Source: Methylobacter tundripaludum (lineage in GTDB: Bacteria > Pseudomonadota > Gammaproteobacteria > Methylococcales > Methylomonadaceae). Taken from it: a stretch of DNA of 64,000 nucleotides. Under the pieces are notes generated by a model. That model did no database searches and had not been told where the DNA came from. It worked only from the letters and a program-made list of their open reading frames with translations. The stretch lies in assembly GCF_002934365.1 (NCBI RefSeq), contig NZ_PTIY01000013.1:1-64000 (forward strand). Reading direction: 5' to 3'. Each line of letters opens with the position of its first letter. Within the stretch, counting starts at the first letter, position 1. Position numbers and translations under genes: made by a program. Positions 34,147-43,528 of this stretch are shown here, piece after piece.

Positions 34147-35704
34147 AGCCTTGCGCCACCCAAGCTTCGTTATTTTCATCGTTATAATCGCTTTCCTCAT
34201 CCAGCTCAGCCGCACATCGCGCGACTAAAGTCCGGGCACAAGGGCTGTGCATATCTTCAGGCACTTGCTGGCCGTCGGCAATAAACGACAACGGCAGGTT
34301 ATTCTCTATTATTGAAGAAACCGCCGAGCCAATCGTTGCCGCTTCGTCAAGTTTAGTCAAAATACTGGCTTGCGGCTCAAAAACCTCGAAGGCTTTGATA
34401 ATTTCATTCATAGCTTTGTATTCAGTCGCAGCCGACATCACCAGATAAGATCTAATAGGTTGTCCGCTTTGTTGCAAGGTATTAATCTGCTCGGCCAGCT
34501 TCATATTGCGTTGGCTCATACCGGCAGTATCGATCAAAATAAGACGTTTGTCTGCAAAACCATCGATAAGATTGCGTAACTCCGCAGCGCTGGACGCCAC
34601 CCGAACCGGAACGTCAAGTATACGTCCATAGGTGCTCAATTGCTCATGAGCGCCGATACGGTAGTTATCGGTGGTTATCAATGCAACCTGTCTTGGTCCG
34701 TGTTTCAAAATGAACTTGGCGGCCAGTTTGGCGATCGTTGTGGTTTTTCCGACGCCGGTAGGCCCTACCAGCGCGGCAATACCGCCGTGCTGAAGCAAGT
34801 CGTCGTCAGCCACCGGCAATACTTTAGCCAGCAGCTCTTGAGCTTGGCTAAAAACCAGTTCGGCGTCGGTGTGGTTGGCAAAGCGATTGGCGATTTTGAC
34901 ACTCAATTTTCTCGAAATACTCATGCCGGCCAAACGCTGTAGCAAATCAGCCCTGACCGGGTTGGCTTGAGACATGGCGGCCCAGCTGACGTTGGACAAT
35001 TTGGAATCCATCGCGGATCTTAAAGATTTCAGTTCCTTGCTCATTTCCATTAACAAGTTATCCGCCAGAGTGTTCTGTTTTTCGGTTGCTTCCGCTACAG
35101 AAGACACGCGAGAGGCCTGAGCCGCAGCCTTGGCAGGTTGAATAGGCCTTTCTTTTGCAACAGGCGCAACCGGTTTGGAGACTCTTGCTGTTTCAGAGGC
35201 GCCGCGTAGATGTACTTTTTCCGCATAACCCACATATTCGTCAATATTCCGGCGGCCACTAGCAATGCTGGAAGTATTGGAGTCGGCAAGGAATCGATTC
35301 GCCCGGTTGCTATGGAGGGATGAAGTTTCGTGATCGCTAGAGAATCGTTGTTGCTGCCGCACCGGAGCGCGCTCGGGCACGAATCCTTCCGCGCTTTGTT
35401 TTCTTTGACTGCTTAACACATGCAAATGATTTTTTTCCGTTTCAAAATCAGGCAAATCGAGTTTTCTAGTTTCATGACTGGAAGCATCGCGATACGACCG
35501 AGCAGGAGCAGGAGGCTGTTGCTCTGCGGCCTGTTTTTGCAACTTGCTCTGAATCAGTTGCTCATCAAAGTCTCGCGCTGCAACGATCTCAACACCGCCG
35601 TCGACAGACTTGTTTGACATGATGACTGCATCCGCGCCCAGCTCCTCTTTTACCATTCGCATGGCTTGGCGTATATCCGCTGCAAAAAAACGTTTAATCT
35701 TCAT
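34139..35704 (-). CDS. flhF: Flagellar placement GTPase FlhF (SRP family)
   Basis: A 521-residue SRP-type GTPase. It has an N-terminal basic region (MKIKRFFAADIRQAMRMVKEELG), a long variable linker (about residues 70-220, rich in Ser, Arg and Gln), an N domain and a G domain. The G domain carries VGPTGVGKTTTIAKLAAKF, TTDNYRIGAHEQL, LIDTAGMSQRN and TKLDEA. It marks the cell pole for flagellar assembly. It lies between flhA (16 bp downstream of that gene) and flhG, the conserved order in polar flagellates. Confidence 0.95.
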   Translation of the reverse strand: MKIKRFFAADIRQAMRMVKEELGADAVIMSNKSVDGGVEIVAARDFDEQLIQSKLQKQAAEQQPPAPARSYRDASSHETRKLDLPDFETEKNHLHVLSSQRKQSAEGFVPERAPVRQQQRFSSDHETSSLHSNRANRFLADSNTSSIASGRRNIDEYVGYAEKVHLRGASETARVSKPVAPVAKERPIQPAKAAAQASRVSSVAEATEKQNTLADNLLMEMSKELKSLRSAMDSKLSNVSWAAMSQANPVRADLLQRLAGMSISRKLSVKIANRFANHTDAELVFSQAQELLAKVLPVADDDLLQHGGIAALVGPTGVGKTTTIAKLAAKFILKHGPRQVALITTDNYRIGAHEQLSTYGRILDVPVRVASSAAELRNLIDGFADKRLILIDTAGMSQRNMKLAEQINTLQQSGQPIRSYLVMSAATEYKAMNEIIKAFEVFEPQASILTKLDEAATIGSAVSSIIENNLPLSFIADGQQVPEDMHSPCARTLVARCAAELDEESDYNDENNEAWVAQGYA

Positions 35705-35720
35705 AATTTAGCCCCATGTG

Positions 35721-37820
35721 CTATGTTCGTCGTCCGACTGTTGAAACTACTTTGATCTGCCGATCCGCCGGTATTTCATTGTATGCCAAGACATGTAATC
35801 CGGGAATGGAGTGGCGAACGAACCGGGATAACCACGGACGGATATATGAAGAAACCAGCAACACCGCCGTCTGTCCCTCCATTTCCATTTTTTGCATACT
35901 TTCCTGCAATGACGTATGCATTTGTTCTGCTAACCCCGGCTCGATCCCAACACCGCTTTCACCTGCCGTTTGCAGAGATTTATGCAACAACTGTTCCAAC
36001 TCGTGATCCAATGTAATAACCGGCAATTCATCCTGCATCCCACTGATTTCATGAATAATTAACCGGCCTAATGCCGAGCGTACCGCCGACGTCAAGATGT
36101 CGGGATCTTGACTTCTAAGCCCGTACTCCGCCAAAGTTTCGACTATGCTGCGCATATCCCTAATGGGCACATGCTCTTGTAGCAGGTTTTGCAATACCTT
36201 GACCACCACACCCAGCGGTAATGTTTTCGGCACCAGATCCTCTACCAGCTTGGGAGCTGACTTAGCCAGATTGTCGAGTATTTTATGTGCCTCTTCGTAA
36301 CCGAACAACTCATGAGCATGCGACTGCAAAAGATGACTCAAATGGGTCGCCACCACTGTTCCGGGATCAACCACCGTATAACCCAGGGTTTGCGCATGAT
36401 CTTTCTGGTTGGGTTCTATCCACACCGCATCCAGGCCAAAAGCCGGATCCCGACACTCCCTGCCTTTTAAGGTGCCGAAAACACGCCCCGGATTAATCGC
36501 CATTTCCATGTCCGGCATGATTTCGGCTTCACCTACGGTCACGCCCATCAGAGAAATCCTGTAGGCTGTCGGACTCAAGTCAAGGTTGTCGCGAATATGC
36601 ACCGACGGAATTAAAAAACCCAATTCCTGGGACAGTTTTTTCCTTACGCCTTTGATACGGACCATCAGTTGCCCGCCCTGATTCTTGTCCACCAACGGAA
36701 TCAGCCGATAACCCACTTCCAGGCCGACCACATCAACCGGCATTACATCATCCCAGCCCAGTTCCTTGGTTTCAGGGGGAGGCAGGTTCTGAGTCATCTC
36801 CTGAGGATAATCAAGAGTAACCAATTCAGCGTCTTTCTGTTTCTTTTCAATTAAATAGGCGGCGCCGGCTAAAGCCCCAGCCAGCAAGATAAAAACCAAA
36901 TTAGGCATGCCCGGAATAATACCCAACGCGCCGACCACTGCCGCGGTCACCGTCAAAGCCTTGGGATTCGCAAATAGCTGCGCGGTAACTTGCTGACCGA
37001 TATTCTCACCGGTGCTGCCGACCTTGGTCACAACCAAAGCCGATGCCACCGACAATAACAAGGAAGGGATTTGAGCGACTAAACCGTCACCGATAGACAG
37101 TAAGACATAAATTTTTCCAGCCTCGGCAAAACTCAAATCGTGTTGAAGCACGCCGATGGCCAAACCGCCGATCATATTGACAAATAAAATAATAATCCCG
37201 GCAATCGCATCGCCCCGGACAAATTTGCTCGCACCGTCCATAGAACCGTAGAAATCCGCTTCGGTCGCCACTTCGGCGCGCCGCTCGCGGGCTTCGTCCT
37301 GAGTCAGCAACCCGGCATTCAAATCCGCATCAATAGCCATTTGCTTGCCCGGCATCGCATCCAGCGTAAACCGAGCCCCGACTTCCGCAATCCGCCCGGC
37401 GCCTTTGGTAACGACCATGAAATTGATGATTACGAGGATCGCAAAAACCACCAGACCCACGGCAAAGTTGCCGCCGATAACAAAAGCGCCGAAAGCCTCA
37501 ATCACCTTACCGGCCGCGTCGCCGCCCTTATGCCCTTCCATCAATACGACACGCGTCGAAGCCACGTTCAACGCCAGGCGCAATATCGTTGCCAGCAGAA
37601 TAACGGTTGGAAATGATGCAAACTCCAGCGGTTTAAGCGTATAAACAACAACCAACAGGATGATTAACGAAAAGGCGATATTAAAGGTAAAAAACAGATC
37701 GAGCACAAACGCCGGCAACGGAATTATCAACATCGACAAAACCATCACGATAACTAATGGGGCGCCCAACTCAGCCTTACCCAATACCCCCAATGCTGCT
37801 TTTAATTTAGTAAAATCCAT
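35721..37820 (-). CDS. flhA: Flagellar type III export gate protein FlhA
   Basis: A 699-residue FlhA with eight N-terminal membrane segments, a long cytoplasmic domain after about residue 330 and the family sequence RLALNVASTRVVLMEGHKGG followed by FRGDAIAG-type FVRGDAIAGIIILFVN. It forms the nonameric ring of the export gate and couples proton flow to secretion. The C-terminal domain docks chaperones. It is 6 bp downstream of flhB. Confidence 0.97.
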   Translation of the reverse strand: MDFTKLKAALGVLGKAELGAPLVIVMVLSMLIIPLPAFVLDLFFTFNIAFSLIILLVVVYTLKPLEFASFPTVILLATILRLALNVASTRVVLMEGHKGGDAAGKVIEAFGAFVIGGNFAVGLVVFAILVIINFMVVTKGAGRIAEVGARFTLDAMPGKQMAIDADLNAGLLTQDEARERRAEVATEADFYGSMDGASKFVRGDAIAGIIILFVNMIGGLAIGVLQHDLSFAEAGKIYVLLSIGDGLVAQIPSLLLSVASALVVTKVGSTGENIGQQVTAQLFANPKALTVTAAVVGALGIIPGMPNLVFILLAGALAGAAYLIEKKQKDAELVTLDYPQEMTQNLPPPETKELGWDDVMPVDVVGLEVGYRLIPLVDKNQGGQLMVRIKGVRKKLSQELGFLIPSVHIRDNLDLSPTAYRISLMGVTVGEAEIMPDMEMAINPGRVFGTLKGRECRDPAFGLDAVWIEPNQKDHAQTLGYTVVDPGTVVATHLSHLLQSHAHELFGYEEAHKILDNLAKSAPKLVEDLVPKTLPLGVVVKVLQNLLQEHVPIRDMRSIVETLAEYGLRSQDPDILTSAVRSALGRLIIHEISGMQDELPVITLDHELEQLLHKSLQTAGESGVGIEPGLAEQMHTSLQESMQKMEMEGQTAVLLVSSYIRPWLSRFVRHSIPGLHVLAYNEIPADRQIKVVSTVGRRT

Positions 37821-37826
37821 ACCCTG

Positions 37827-38957
37827 TTAATCCCGTTTAAATTCGTCAGGCACGTTAATGTCTTCCGGCGGCAATGGTGCTCTCCAGTCATTTTTCTGCG
37901 CCGCTTTTAACTGATAAACGTAGGCGAGTATTTGAGCTACCGCCAAATAAAGCCCCTGCGGTATCTCTCTGTCCAGCTCGGTTGAATAATACAAGGCTCG
38001 GGCTAAAGGCGGCGACGCCACCAACGGCACATCGGCGCCTATAGCGACATTACGGATTTGCGCGGCTATCAAATCAACACCTTTGGCAACCAGCTTCGGC
38101 GCACTATTGGAACTTTGGTCATACTTTAAGGCCACCGCATAATGGCTGGGATTGGTCACAATAACATCGGCTTTCGGCACCTCCGCCATCATCCGGTTTT
38201 GCGCCATATCCATTTGCATTCTGCGCTGCCGTCCCTTCACCTCGGGACTGCCCTCGGATTCTTTATGCTCATCCTTGATTTCCTGCAAGGTCATTTTCAG
38301 TTTCTTATTGTGATCCCACAACTGATAAGGCACATCAACCATCGCAATCACGACCAACGAGGCGCTGAGCAGTAAAAAACACATGCCGATGATATTTAGC
38401 GCATGGCCGACCGATTGTTCCAGCGGCTCGGCATCCAAGCCAAGCAACTCGGTTATATAGGACCTGTACAAAGCAACCGCGACGCCAAAAACCAATAAAA
38501 TCTTCAACATCGCTTTCAGCATCTCTATCTGTCCCCGCATCGCAAACAGCCGGGGTATGCCCTTAATGGGATCCATTTTGCCGAACTTCGGTGAAACCGC
38601 ATCCCAGCTAAATAGCCACCCGCCCATCGATATGGGGGCAATAATGGCGACAACAATCATTAGCGCAAAAAACGGCGCAAACATCACGACGCCGTCAATC
38701 ATCGTTTGTTTAAAATGCACAATGATTGTGGCCGGATCGAAAATACTTGCACGGCTCAATTGAAACTCCGTCCGCATCATTGCCAACAGTTCATGGCCGA
38801 TTTTCTCTCCCTGCATAAGCAATAATGAGGCGCTTACTATCATCATCGCAAAGGTATTAAGCTCCCTGGAGCGGGCAATCTGACCTTTTTTCTTAGCGTC
38901 TTCTAAACGCTTACCGGTGGGTTCTTCGGTTTTATCTTCATCAGAATCTTCAGCCAC
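37827..38957 (-). CDS. flhB: Flagellar export switch protein FlhB
   Basis: A 376-residue FlhB with four membrane segments and a cytoplasmic domain. The N-terminal EEPTGKRLEDAKKKGQIARSREL is canonical. The autocleavage motif reads NPSH (VIVTNPSHYAVALKY) instead of the usual NPTH; cleavage between Asn and Pro should still be possible, but the substitution is worth noting. It is 3 bp downstream of fliR. It switches export from rod-hook to filament substrates. Confidence 0.96.
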   Translation of the reverse strand: MAEDSDEDKTEEPTGKRLEDAKKKGQIARSRELNTFAMMIVSASLLLMQGEKIGHELLAMMRTEFQLSRASIFDPATIIVHFKQTMIDGVVMFAPFFALMIVVAIIAPISMGGWLFSWDAVSPKFGKMDPIKGIPRLFAMRGQIEMLKAMLKILLVFGVAVALYRSYITELLGLDAEPLEQSVGHALNIIGMCFLLLSASLVVIAMVDVPYQLWDHNKKLKMTLQEIKDEHKESEGSPEVKGRQRRMQMDMAQNRMMAEVPKADVIVTNPSHYAVALKYDQSSNSAPKLVAKGVDLIAAQIRNVAIGADVPLVASPPLARALYYSTELDREIPQGLYLAVAQILAYVYQLKAAQKNDWRAPLPPEDINVPDEFKRD

Positions 38958-38960
38958 AAC

Positions 38961-39734
38961 TTACAACCTCAACAACTGCCCGATCAACTCGTAGGCATCC
39001 GTTAACATTCCGGAAAACTGATCCAGCACATCAGGCAACGTTTTCCAAACCAACAGCAATCCCAGCATCAACGTCACCGGGAAGCCTACCGAAAAAATTT
39101 GTAATTGCGGAGCCGCTCTGGCCGCAACCCCAAAAATGACATTAACCAACAACAGGCTGGCGACGATAGGCATGGACAACAACAACCCGCCGGAGAACAT
39201 CTGGCTGCTCCAAACGATAATTGACCAAATACCGGTCGCATTGATACCCTCGACGCTAATGGGCAAAGTTTTAAAACTGTCCAGCAGCATTTGTATCAAC
39301 ACCAAGTGTCCGTTCAAACTGATAAAAATTAACGTGGCGGTGACGGTGTAAAGTTGCGCAACTACCGGCACCTGTTGTCCGCTTTGCGGGTCGACCATCA
39401 TCGAAAAGCCCAGGCCCATGCTTAATGCTATGCCTTGACCGGCAAAAACGACCGCCGCAAAAGCCAGCTGTAAAATAAAACCGCTGGTTAATCCGATCAT
39501 GACCTGGGCAATAGCCATCATCAATCCGGTGTAACTGAACATTTCGACAGTCGGCAAAGGCGGAAGCAACGGTATGACGACCAGTGTTATCGCCACCGAA
39601 AGCACCAGCCTGACCCGGGCCGGCACGGACTGAATGCTAAACAACGGCACGGACACAAACATCGCACTGATGCGCATTAACGGCCAGATAAATGACGCCG
39701 TTTGACCGAGAATCTGCTCTTCGGTGAAGTTCAA
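38961..39734 (-). CDS. fliR: Flagellar export gate protein FliR
   Basis: A 257-residue integral membrane protein with six or more hydrophobic segments. Features include RISAMFVSVPLFSIQSVPARVRLVLSVAITLV, a family pattern, and GFSMMVDPQSGQQVPVVAQ. It assembles with FliP and FliQ into the helical export gate core. It is 3 bp downstream of fliQ. Confidence 0.95.
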   Translation of the reverse strand: MNFTEEQILGQTASFIWPLMRISAMFVSVPLFSIQSVPARVRLVLSVAITLVVIPLLPPLPTVEMFSYTGLMMAIAQVMIGLTSGFILQLAFAAVVFAGQGIALSMGLGFSMMVDPQSGQQVPVVAQLYTVTATLIFISLNGHLVLIQMLLDSFKTLPISVEGINATGIWSIIVWSSQMFSGGLLLSMPIVASLLLVNVIFGVAARAAPQLQIFSVGFPVTLMLGLLLVWKTLPDVLDQFSGMLTDAYELIGQLLRL

Positions 39735-39737
39735 TGT

Positions 39738-40007
39738 TTAACCAATCAAATGTGGAATGTCCCTGATCAATTCTTGAAAATAATCAAGGAACATTTGCAG
39801 CATCGACGGCCCCATCAGCATCAAAACTATCGCTATAACGATTAACTTGGGTACAAACGTCAGCGTCGACTCATTAATCTGGGTGGCCGCCTGAAACATC
39901 GCGATAATCAGGCCTACTGCCAAAGATGGAATCAACACCGGCGCAGTCAGCTTGACCGCAACAATCATCGCTTCCTGCCCAACCATATAAACAGTTTCCG
40001 GCGCCAT
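39738..40007 (-). CDS. fliQ: Flagellar export gate protein FliQ
   Basis: An 89-residue protein with two membrane helices: MIVAVKLTAPVLIPSLAVGLIIAMFQAATQINE, then TFVPKLIVIAIVLMLMGPSMLQMF. This is normal FliQ length and pattern, including the FQAATQINESTL loop. It lies 34 bp downstream of fliP, the widest gap in this part of the operon. Confidence 0.95.
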   Translation of the reverse strand: MAPETVYMVGQEAMIVAVKLTAPVLIPSLAVGLIIAMFQAATQINESTLTFVPKLIVIAIVLMLMGPSMLQMFLDYFQELIRDIPHLIG

Positions 40008-40041
40008 AAACTACCTCGAATGGGCGGCCAGCCGGCCGTCC

Positions 40042-40800
40042 CTACACAACATAAAAACTCGCCGCCAGCATTTCCATGATCAAAGACCAGCCATCAGCAA
40101 GAACAAACAACATGATTTTAAACGGCAGGGAAATAACCATCGGCGACAACATCATCATACCCATGGACATCAGTACGCTGGCGACCACCAGATCGATGAT
40201 CAAAAAAGGCAGGAAAATCAGAAAACCTATCTGGAATGCCGTTTTCAATTCACTGGTTACAAAAGCCGGCAGCAATAACGAAAACGGCACATTTTCGGCT
40301 GACTGCAACTCATCATTGCCGGAAATCCTGATAAATAATTCCAGATCGGCCTCTCGGGTCTGTTTCAGCATAAATTGCCGAAATGGCTCTGAAGCCTTTT
40401 CCATGGCGACAGTCACGTCAATTTTCTCTTCAAGATAAGGCTGGACGGCTTCTGCATTCACCTTGTCAAGGACCGGCATCATGATGAAAATAGTCAAAAA
40501 CATGGACAAACCTAACAACACCTGATTGCTCGGCGCCTGCCCGGTTCCTAGAGCTGTTCGCAGCAAACTCAGCACAATCATGATCCGGGTAAACGAGGTC
40601 ATGGTCAACAACAGCGCCGGCAACACCGTTAACAGGGTCATTAACGCCAGAATCTGGATTGTTACCGTATAGGTCTGTGCGCCTTGCTTGCCTGTAGTCA
40701 CGGTGACCGCTTCAATCCCTGCGGCGGCGAAAGCGGGGGTTTCGATAAACAGAAAAGCAATGCCTATAAGCAGCAAGCGAAATAAAATGTTTTTAGCCAT
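40042..40800 (-). CDS. fliP: Flagellar export gate protein FliP
   Basis: A 252-residue FliP with a cleavable leader ([19 protein letters not shown]), four membrane segments and the family signatures [39 protein letters not shown] and [28 protein letters not shown]. It forms the pentameric part of the export gate. The start overlaps the fliO end by 8 bp. Confidence 0.96.
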   Translation of the reverse strand: MAKNILFRLLLIGIAFLFIETPAFAAAGIEAVTVTTGKQGAQTYTVTIQILALMTLLTVLPALLLTMTSFTRIMIVLSLLRTALGTGQAPSNQVLLGLSMFLTIFIMMPVLDKVNAEAVQPYLEEKIDVTVAMEKASEPFRQFMLKQTREADLELFIRISGNDELQSAENVPFSLLLPAFVTSELKTAFQIGFLIFLPFLIIDLVVASVLMSMGMMMLSPMVISLPFKIMLFVLADGWSLIMEMLAASFYVV

Positions 40801-41251
40801 CAGACCGTCCTTTCATTGCTTGCATCAATTTTTGCGCAAATCCGTTGTCTATGCCGGCAGATGGAGATGCCTCCTGCATTCCGGCAGAGGTGCTCAGGCA
40901 ATCGTCGCCCTCCAGCACATGCAAGGCGTCTATACGCCCCGGCGTCACGCCTAAAACGAGCTGTTTCTTTCCAATCTGGAGCAAAATAACTCTTTCCCGT
41001 ACACCCAACGACAGGCTGCCGATAATACGCATTTTTCCCGCGCCGTAGGCGGTAATCCCGCTTAACTTGCGCATACTCCAAACACAAAGAAAAAAAATGC
41101 CTAAAACTATCAGCAGGCCAATCCCCCAATGGAGCATGTCCCCGGAAGAAATTGTCCTGACGGTTTGCTTCGGTACATCAGCGCCCGGTGCGGCAAAGCT
41201 GGGAGAAAACCACAAGAACAACAACCAAGCGACGCACTTTTTTCCAGGCAT
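40793..41251 (-). CDS. fliO: Flagellar assembly protein FliO
   Basis: A 152-residue protein. It has a signal-like leader ([18 protein letters not shown]), a membrane helix ([21 protein letters not shown]) and a small cytoplasmic domain with [35 protein letters not shown], the FliO signature. FliO assists assembly of the FliPQR core. The gene is adjacent to fliN: the fliN stop codon coincides with the FliO start area. Confidence 0.93.
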   Translation of the reverse strand: MPGKKCVAWLLFLWFSPSFAAPGADVPKQTVRTISSGDMLHWGIGLLIVLGIFFLCVWSMRKLSGITAYGAGKMRIIGSLSLGVRERVILLQIGKKQLVLGVTPGRIDALHVLEGDDCLSTSAGMQEASPSAGIDNGFAQKLMQAMKGRSDG

Positions 41252-41631
41252 CAGGCTAATCTTTTAACCCGTTCCGACGGGCTTATAACATCGGTTAAGC
41301 GAATACCGAATTTATCATTGATCACCACCACTTCACCGTGCGCAATCAGAGTGCCGTTTACCAACACATCAAGCGGCTCCCCGGCGAAACGCTCCAATTC
41401 AACCACAGAGCCTTGATTTAACTGCAAAAGATTCCTGATGTTAATCTGGGTCCGGCCTATTTCCATCGAAATCGTAACCGGAACGTCCAAAATCACATCC
41501 AGGTTAACTTCATCACTTGAGACCGAGGACGATCTTTTATCTTCAAACTGGTTATTAAATTCCTGAAATGCGGCGGCCTCAAAATCATCAACCGTTTCCC
41601 CATCATCAGGTGCATTTGGATATTCGCTCAT
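41251..41631 (-). CDS. fliN: Flagellar motor switch protein FliN
   Basis: A 126-residue FliN with an acidic variable N terminus (residues 1-45) and a C-terminal SpoA domain: VPVTISMEIGRTQINIRNLLQLNQGSVVELERFAGEPLDVLVNG then IAHGEVVVINDKFGIRLTDVISPSERVKRL. The ATG at 41631 (MSEYPNAPDD) is preferred over a TTG 12 bp upstream. It forms the base of the C-ring with FliM and docks the export ATPase complex. It lies 55 bp downstream of fliM. Confidence 0.95.
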   Translation of the reverse strand: MSEYPNAPDDGETVDDFEAAAFQEFNNQFEDKRSSSVSSDEVNLDVILDVPVTISMEIGRTQINIRNLLQLNQGSVVELERFAGEPLDVLVNGTLIAHGEVVVINDKFGIRLTDVISPSERVKRLA

Positions 41632-41686
41632 CTTATTTCCCAATTTAATATTGTTACCATCAAACCCCGGCGTGCATCGGGTTGAT

Positions 41687-42682
41687 TCAAGATCTTACCT
41701 TATCAATAATCTGTATTGCATAATTGCCGTCCGATATACCAACCTTGCCTTCAAAAACGGGAATTCCTTCCGCTTTCAGAGTCACCGTTTCCGGCATATC
41801 GATAGGTATTACATCGCCTTTTTTTAACCGCATAACGTCTCTTATGGTCATGTTTTTTTCGACCAGAAGACTGTTTATACTCACTTCCGCTCTCAGCACT
41901 TCGCCGCGCAAAGCAGCCTGCCAGCTGCCGTCAACCTCGCCACTGTCGCTACTGATGGCATCCAGCAATTCCCGGATCGGTTCCAGCATCGCATAAGGCA
42001 TAGCAATGTTGACATCGCCGCCTCCGCCTTCCAACTCGACATGAATAGTGGAAATTACAATAATCTCACCAGGGCCGATAATATTGGCAAACCGCGGATT
42101 GATTTCTGCGCCCACATATTCAAAATCGAGCTCCATAACCGGCTTCCAAGCTTCCTTCAAGTCTTTGAAAATCATATCAATGATAATTCTGACCACACGC
42201 ATCTCGGTCGGCGTAAACTCCCTGCCTTCGGTCTGGTTATAAAATTGTCCTGCGCCGCCAAAAAAATTGTCCACCACCGTAAAAACCAGTCGCGGATCGA
42301 TGACGATCAACGCCTTGCCGCGCAAGGGGTTAAACCGGACAATCGTCAGATTGGTGGGAACCAGCAACCCTTGTATATATTCGGAAAACTTTTGAACCTG
42401 AATGCCCGATATAAAAATTTCCGCCGAACGGCGCAAGAAATTAAATAATGAAATACGGATAAACCTGGCAAACCGTTCGTTAACCATTTCCAAGGTCGGC
42501 ATACGCCCGCGAACAATTCTTTCCTGGCTGGCAAAGTCATATTCCCTGACAACGCCTTTTTCATGAAATTCTTCGTCATCCGCTTCAGAATAAAACTCGG
42601 ACTCATCCTCTGTTTCGATGTCTCCGTCGCTGACACCGTTCAGCAACGCATCAATTTCCGCCTGTGAGAGTAAATCACTCAT
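41687..42682 (-). CDS. fliM: Flagellar motor switch protein FliM
   Basis: A 331-residue FliM. It has the N-terminal CheY-P docking motif LLSQAEIDALLNGV, the middle CheC-like domain (RFARFIRISLFNFLRRSAEIF, GKALIVIDPRLVFTVVDNFFGG, EFTPTEMRVVRIIIDMIFKDL) and the C-terminal SpoA domain. The docking motif implies control by phosphorylated CheY, although no che genes are in the window. It is 3 bp downstream of fliL. Confidence 0.97.
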   Translation of the reverse strand: MSDLLSQAEIDALLNGVSDGDIETEDESEFYSEADDEEFHEKGVVREYDFASQERIVRGRMPTLEMVNERFARFIRISLFNFLRRSAEIFISGIQVQKFSEYIQGLLVPTNLTIVRFNPLRGKALIVIDPRLVFTVVDNFFGGAGQFYNQTEGREFTPTEMRVVRIIIDMIFKDLKEAWKPVMELDFEYVGAEINPRFANIIGPGEIIVISTIHVELEGGGGDVNIAMPYAMLEPIRELLDAISSDSGEVDGSWQAALRGEVLRAEVSINSLLVEKNMTIRDVMRLKKGDVIPIDMPETVTLKAEGIPVFEGKVGISDGNYAIQIIDKVRS

Positions 42683-42685
42683 AAG

Positions 42686-43183
42686 TTATTTCATTACAAA
42701 CGAAGTAAAAAATATTTCATCAACCTTGCCCTTCCCTGACATTTTTACTAAAACGGCGGTCACATCATCTAATATGGCTTTACGCAACATCTCTTTGCCT
42801 TCAGCGGTATTTAGCACACTGCTGTCCTTCGCGCCAATCAACATCAACAAATTGTTTTGTATCATGGGTTCATTTTTCTTCAGAACATCAATAGTTTCGG
42901 CGCCTTCAACCAACATGGAAACCGTAATCCTCCCATGTTTGACTGCTGAACCGGAGGGAAAATCAACAATAATGGGCTTACTCATATCAAAATAGAGCTT
43001 TTCTGGATGAACTGCGGCCCCGTCTTCATGTGCAACTTTTTCCCCTTTAGACGAATCCCCTTTCATAAGAAAGAAAGTGACACCGCCCCCGGCAATCAAT
43101 AAAATCAATGCGGCGGCAATTATAATGATAAGTTTTTTAGGAGATTTCTTTTCCTCTCCGTCTTCTTGCTCAAGTTCAGCCAT
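42686..43183 (-). CDS. fliL: Flagellar basal body-associated protein FliL
   Basis: A 165-residue protein with a cytoplasmic acidic N terminus, one membrane helix (KLIIIIAAALILLIAGGGVTFFLM) and a periplasmic FliL domain (YFDMSKPIIVDFPSGSAVKHGRITVSMLV). It supports stator function. It is the first gene of the flagellar block in this window; its promoter should lie in the 345 bp upstream, but no clear -24/-12 element was identified. Confidence 0.94.
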   Translation of the reverse strand: MAELEQEDGEEKKSPKKLIIIIAAALILLIAGGGVTFFLMKGDSSKGEKVAHEDGAAVHPEKLYFDMSKPIIVDFPSGSAVKHGRITVSMLVEGAETIDVLKKNEPMIQNNLLMLIGAKDSSVLNTAEGKEMLRKAILDDVTAVLVKMSGKGKVDEIFFTSFVMK

Positions 43184-43528
43184 GTTGCAACCCCTCCGAT
43201 TTTAATCCATAAATACGCAATTTAAAGACCATAAAACAATAACACATATATAAACAATTATTTATATTGCAACTTCAATCTGCTCATCCCTGCGCTAACA
43301 TTAATTAACAGTTGAATGCTATCATGGATCCACATCAGAAAACCAAATCATACAAGAAAAAAGATCCTTTTAAAAGAACAGGATAGGAATGCTTGTAAAT
43401 GTCAACAATTAACTACATTCAGCGTCATCTATAAGTATCGAATAGTTAAGCAAATAAATTCAGCAAGAGGCACAATCTTAAAATATGAAAGCGTCATAAA
43501 ACCGACACCTCTATCAGGAAACATAAAA
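43184..43528. other. Divergent intergenic region between fliL and the receiver-HPt gene
   Basis: 345 bp, AT-rich, with tracts such as ATATATAAACAATTATTTAT near 43249. It must carry the fliL-block promoter and the promoter of the receiver-HPt gene. No confident sigma-54, sigma-28 or sigma-70 element was found by eye. An in-frame extension of the receiver-HPt gene across the region lacks a convincing start and domain content. Confidence 0.4.

Noticed and set aside
43316-43528. N-terminal extension of the receiver-HPt protein
   Set aside because: The extra 71 residues have no domain content; a better ribosome site precedes the ATG at 43529.
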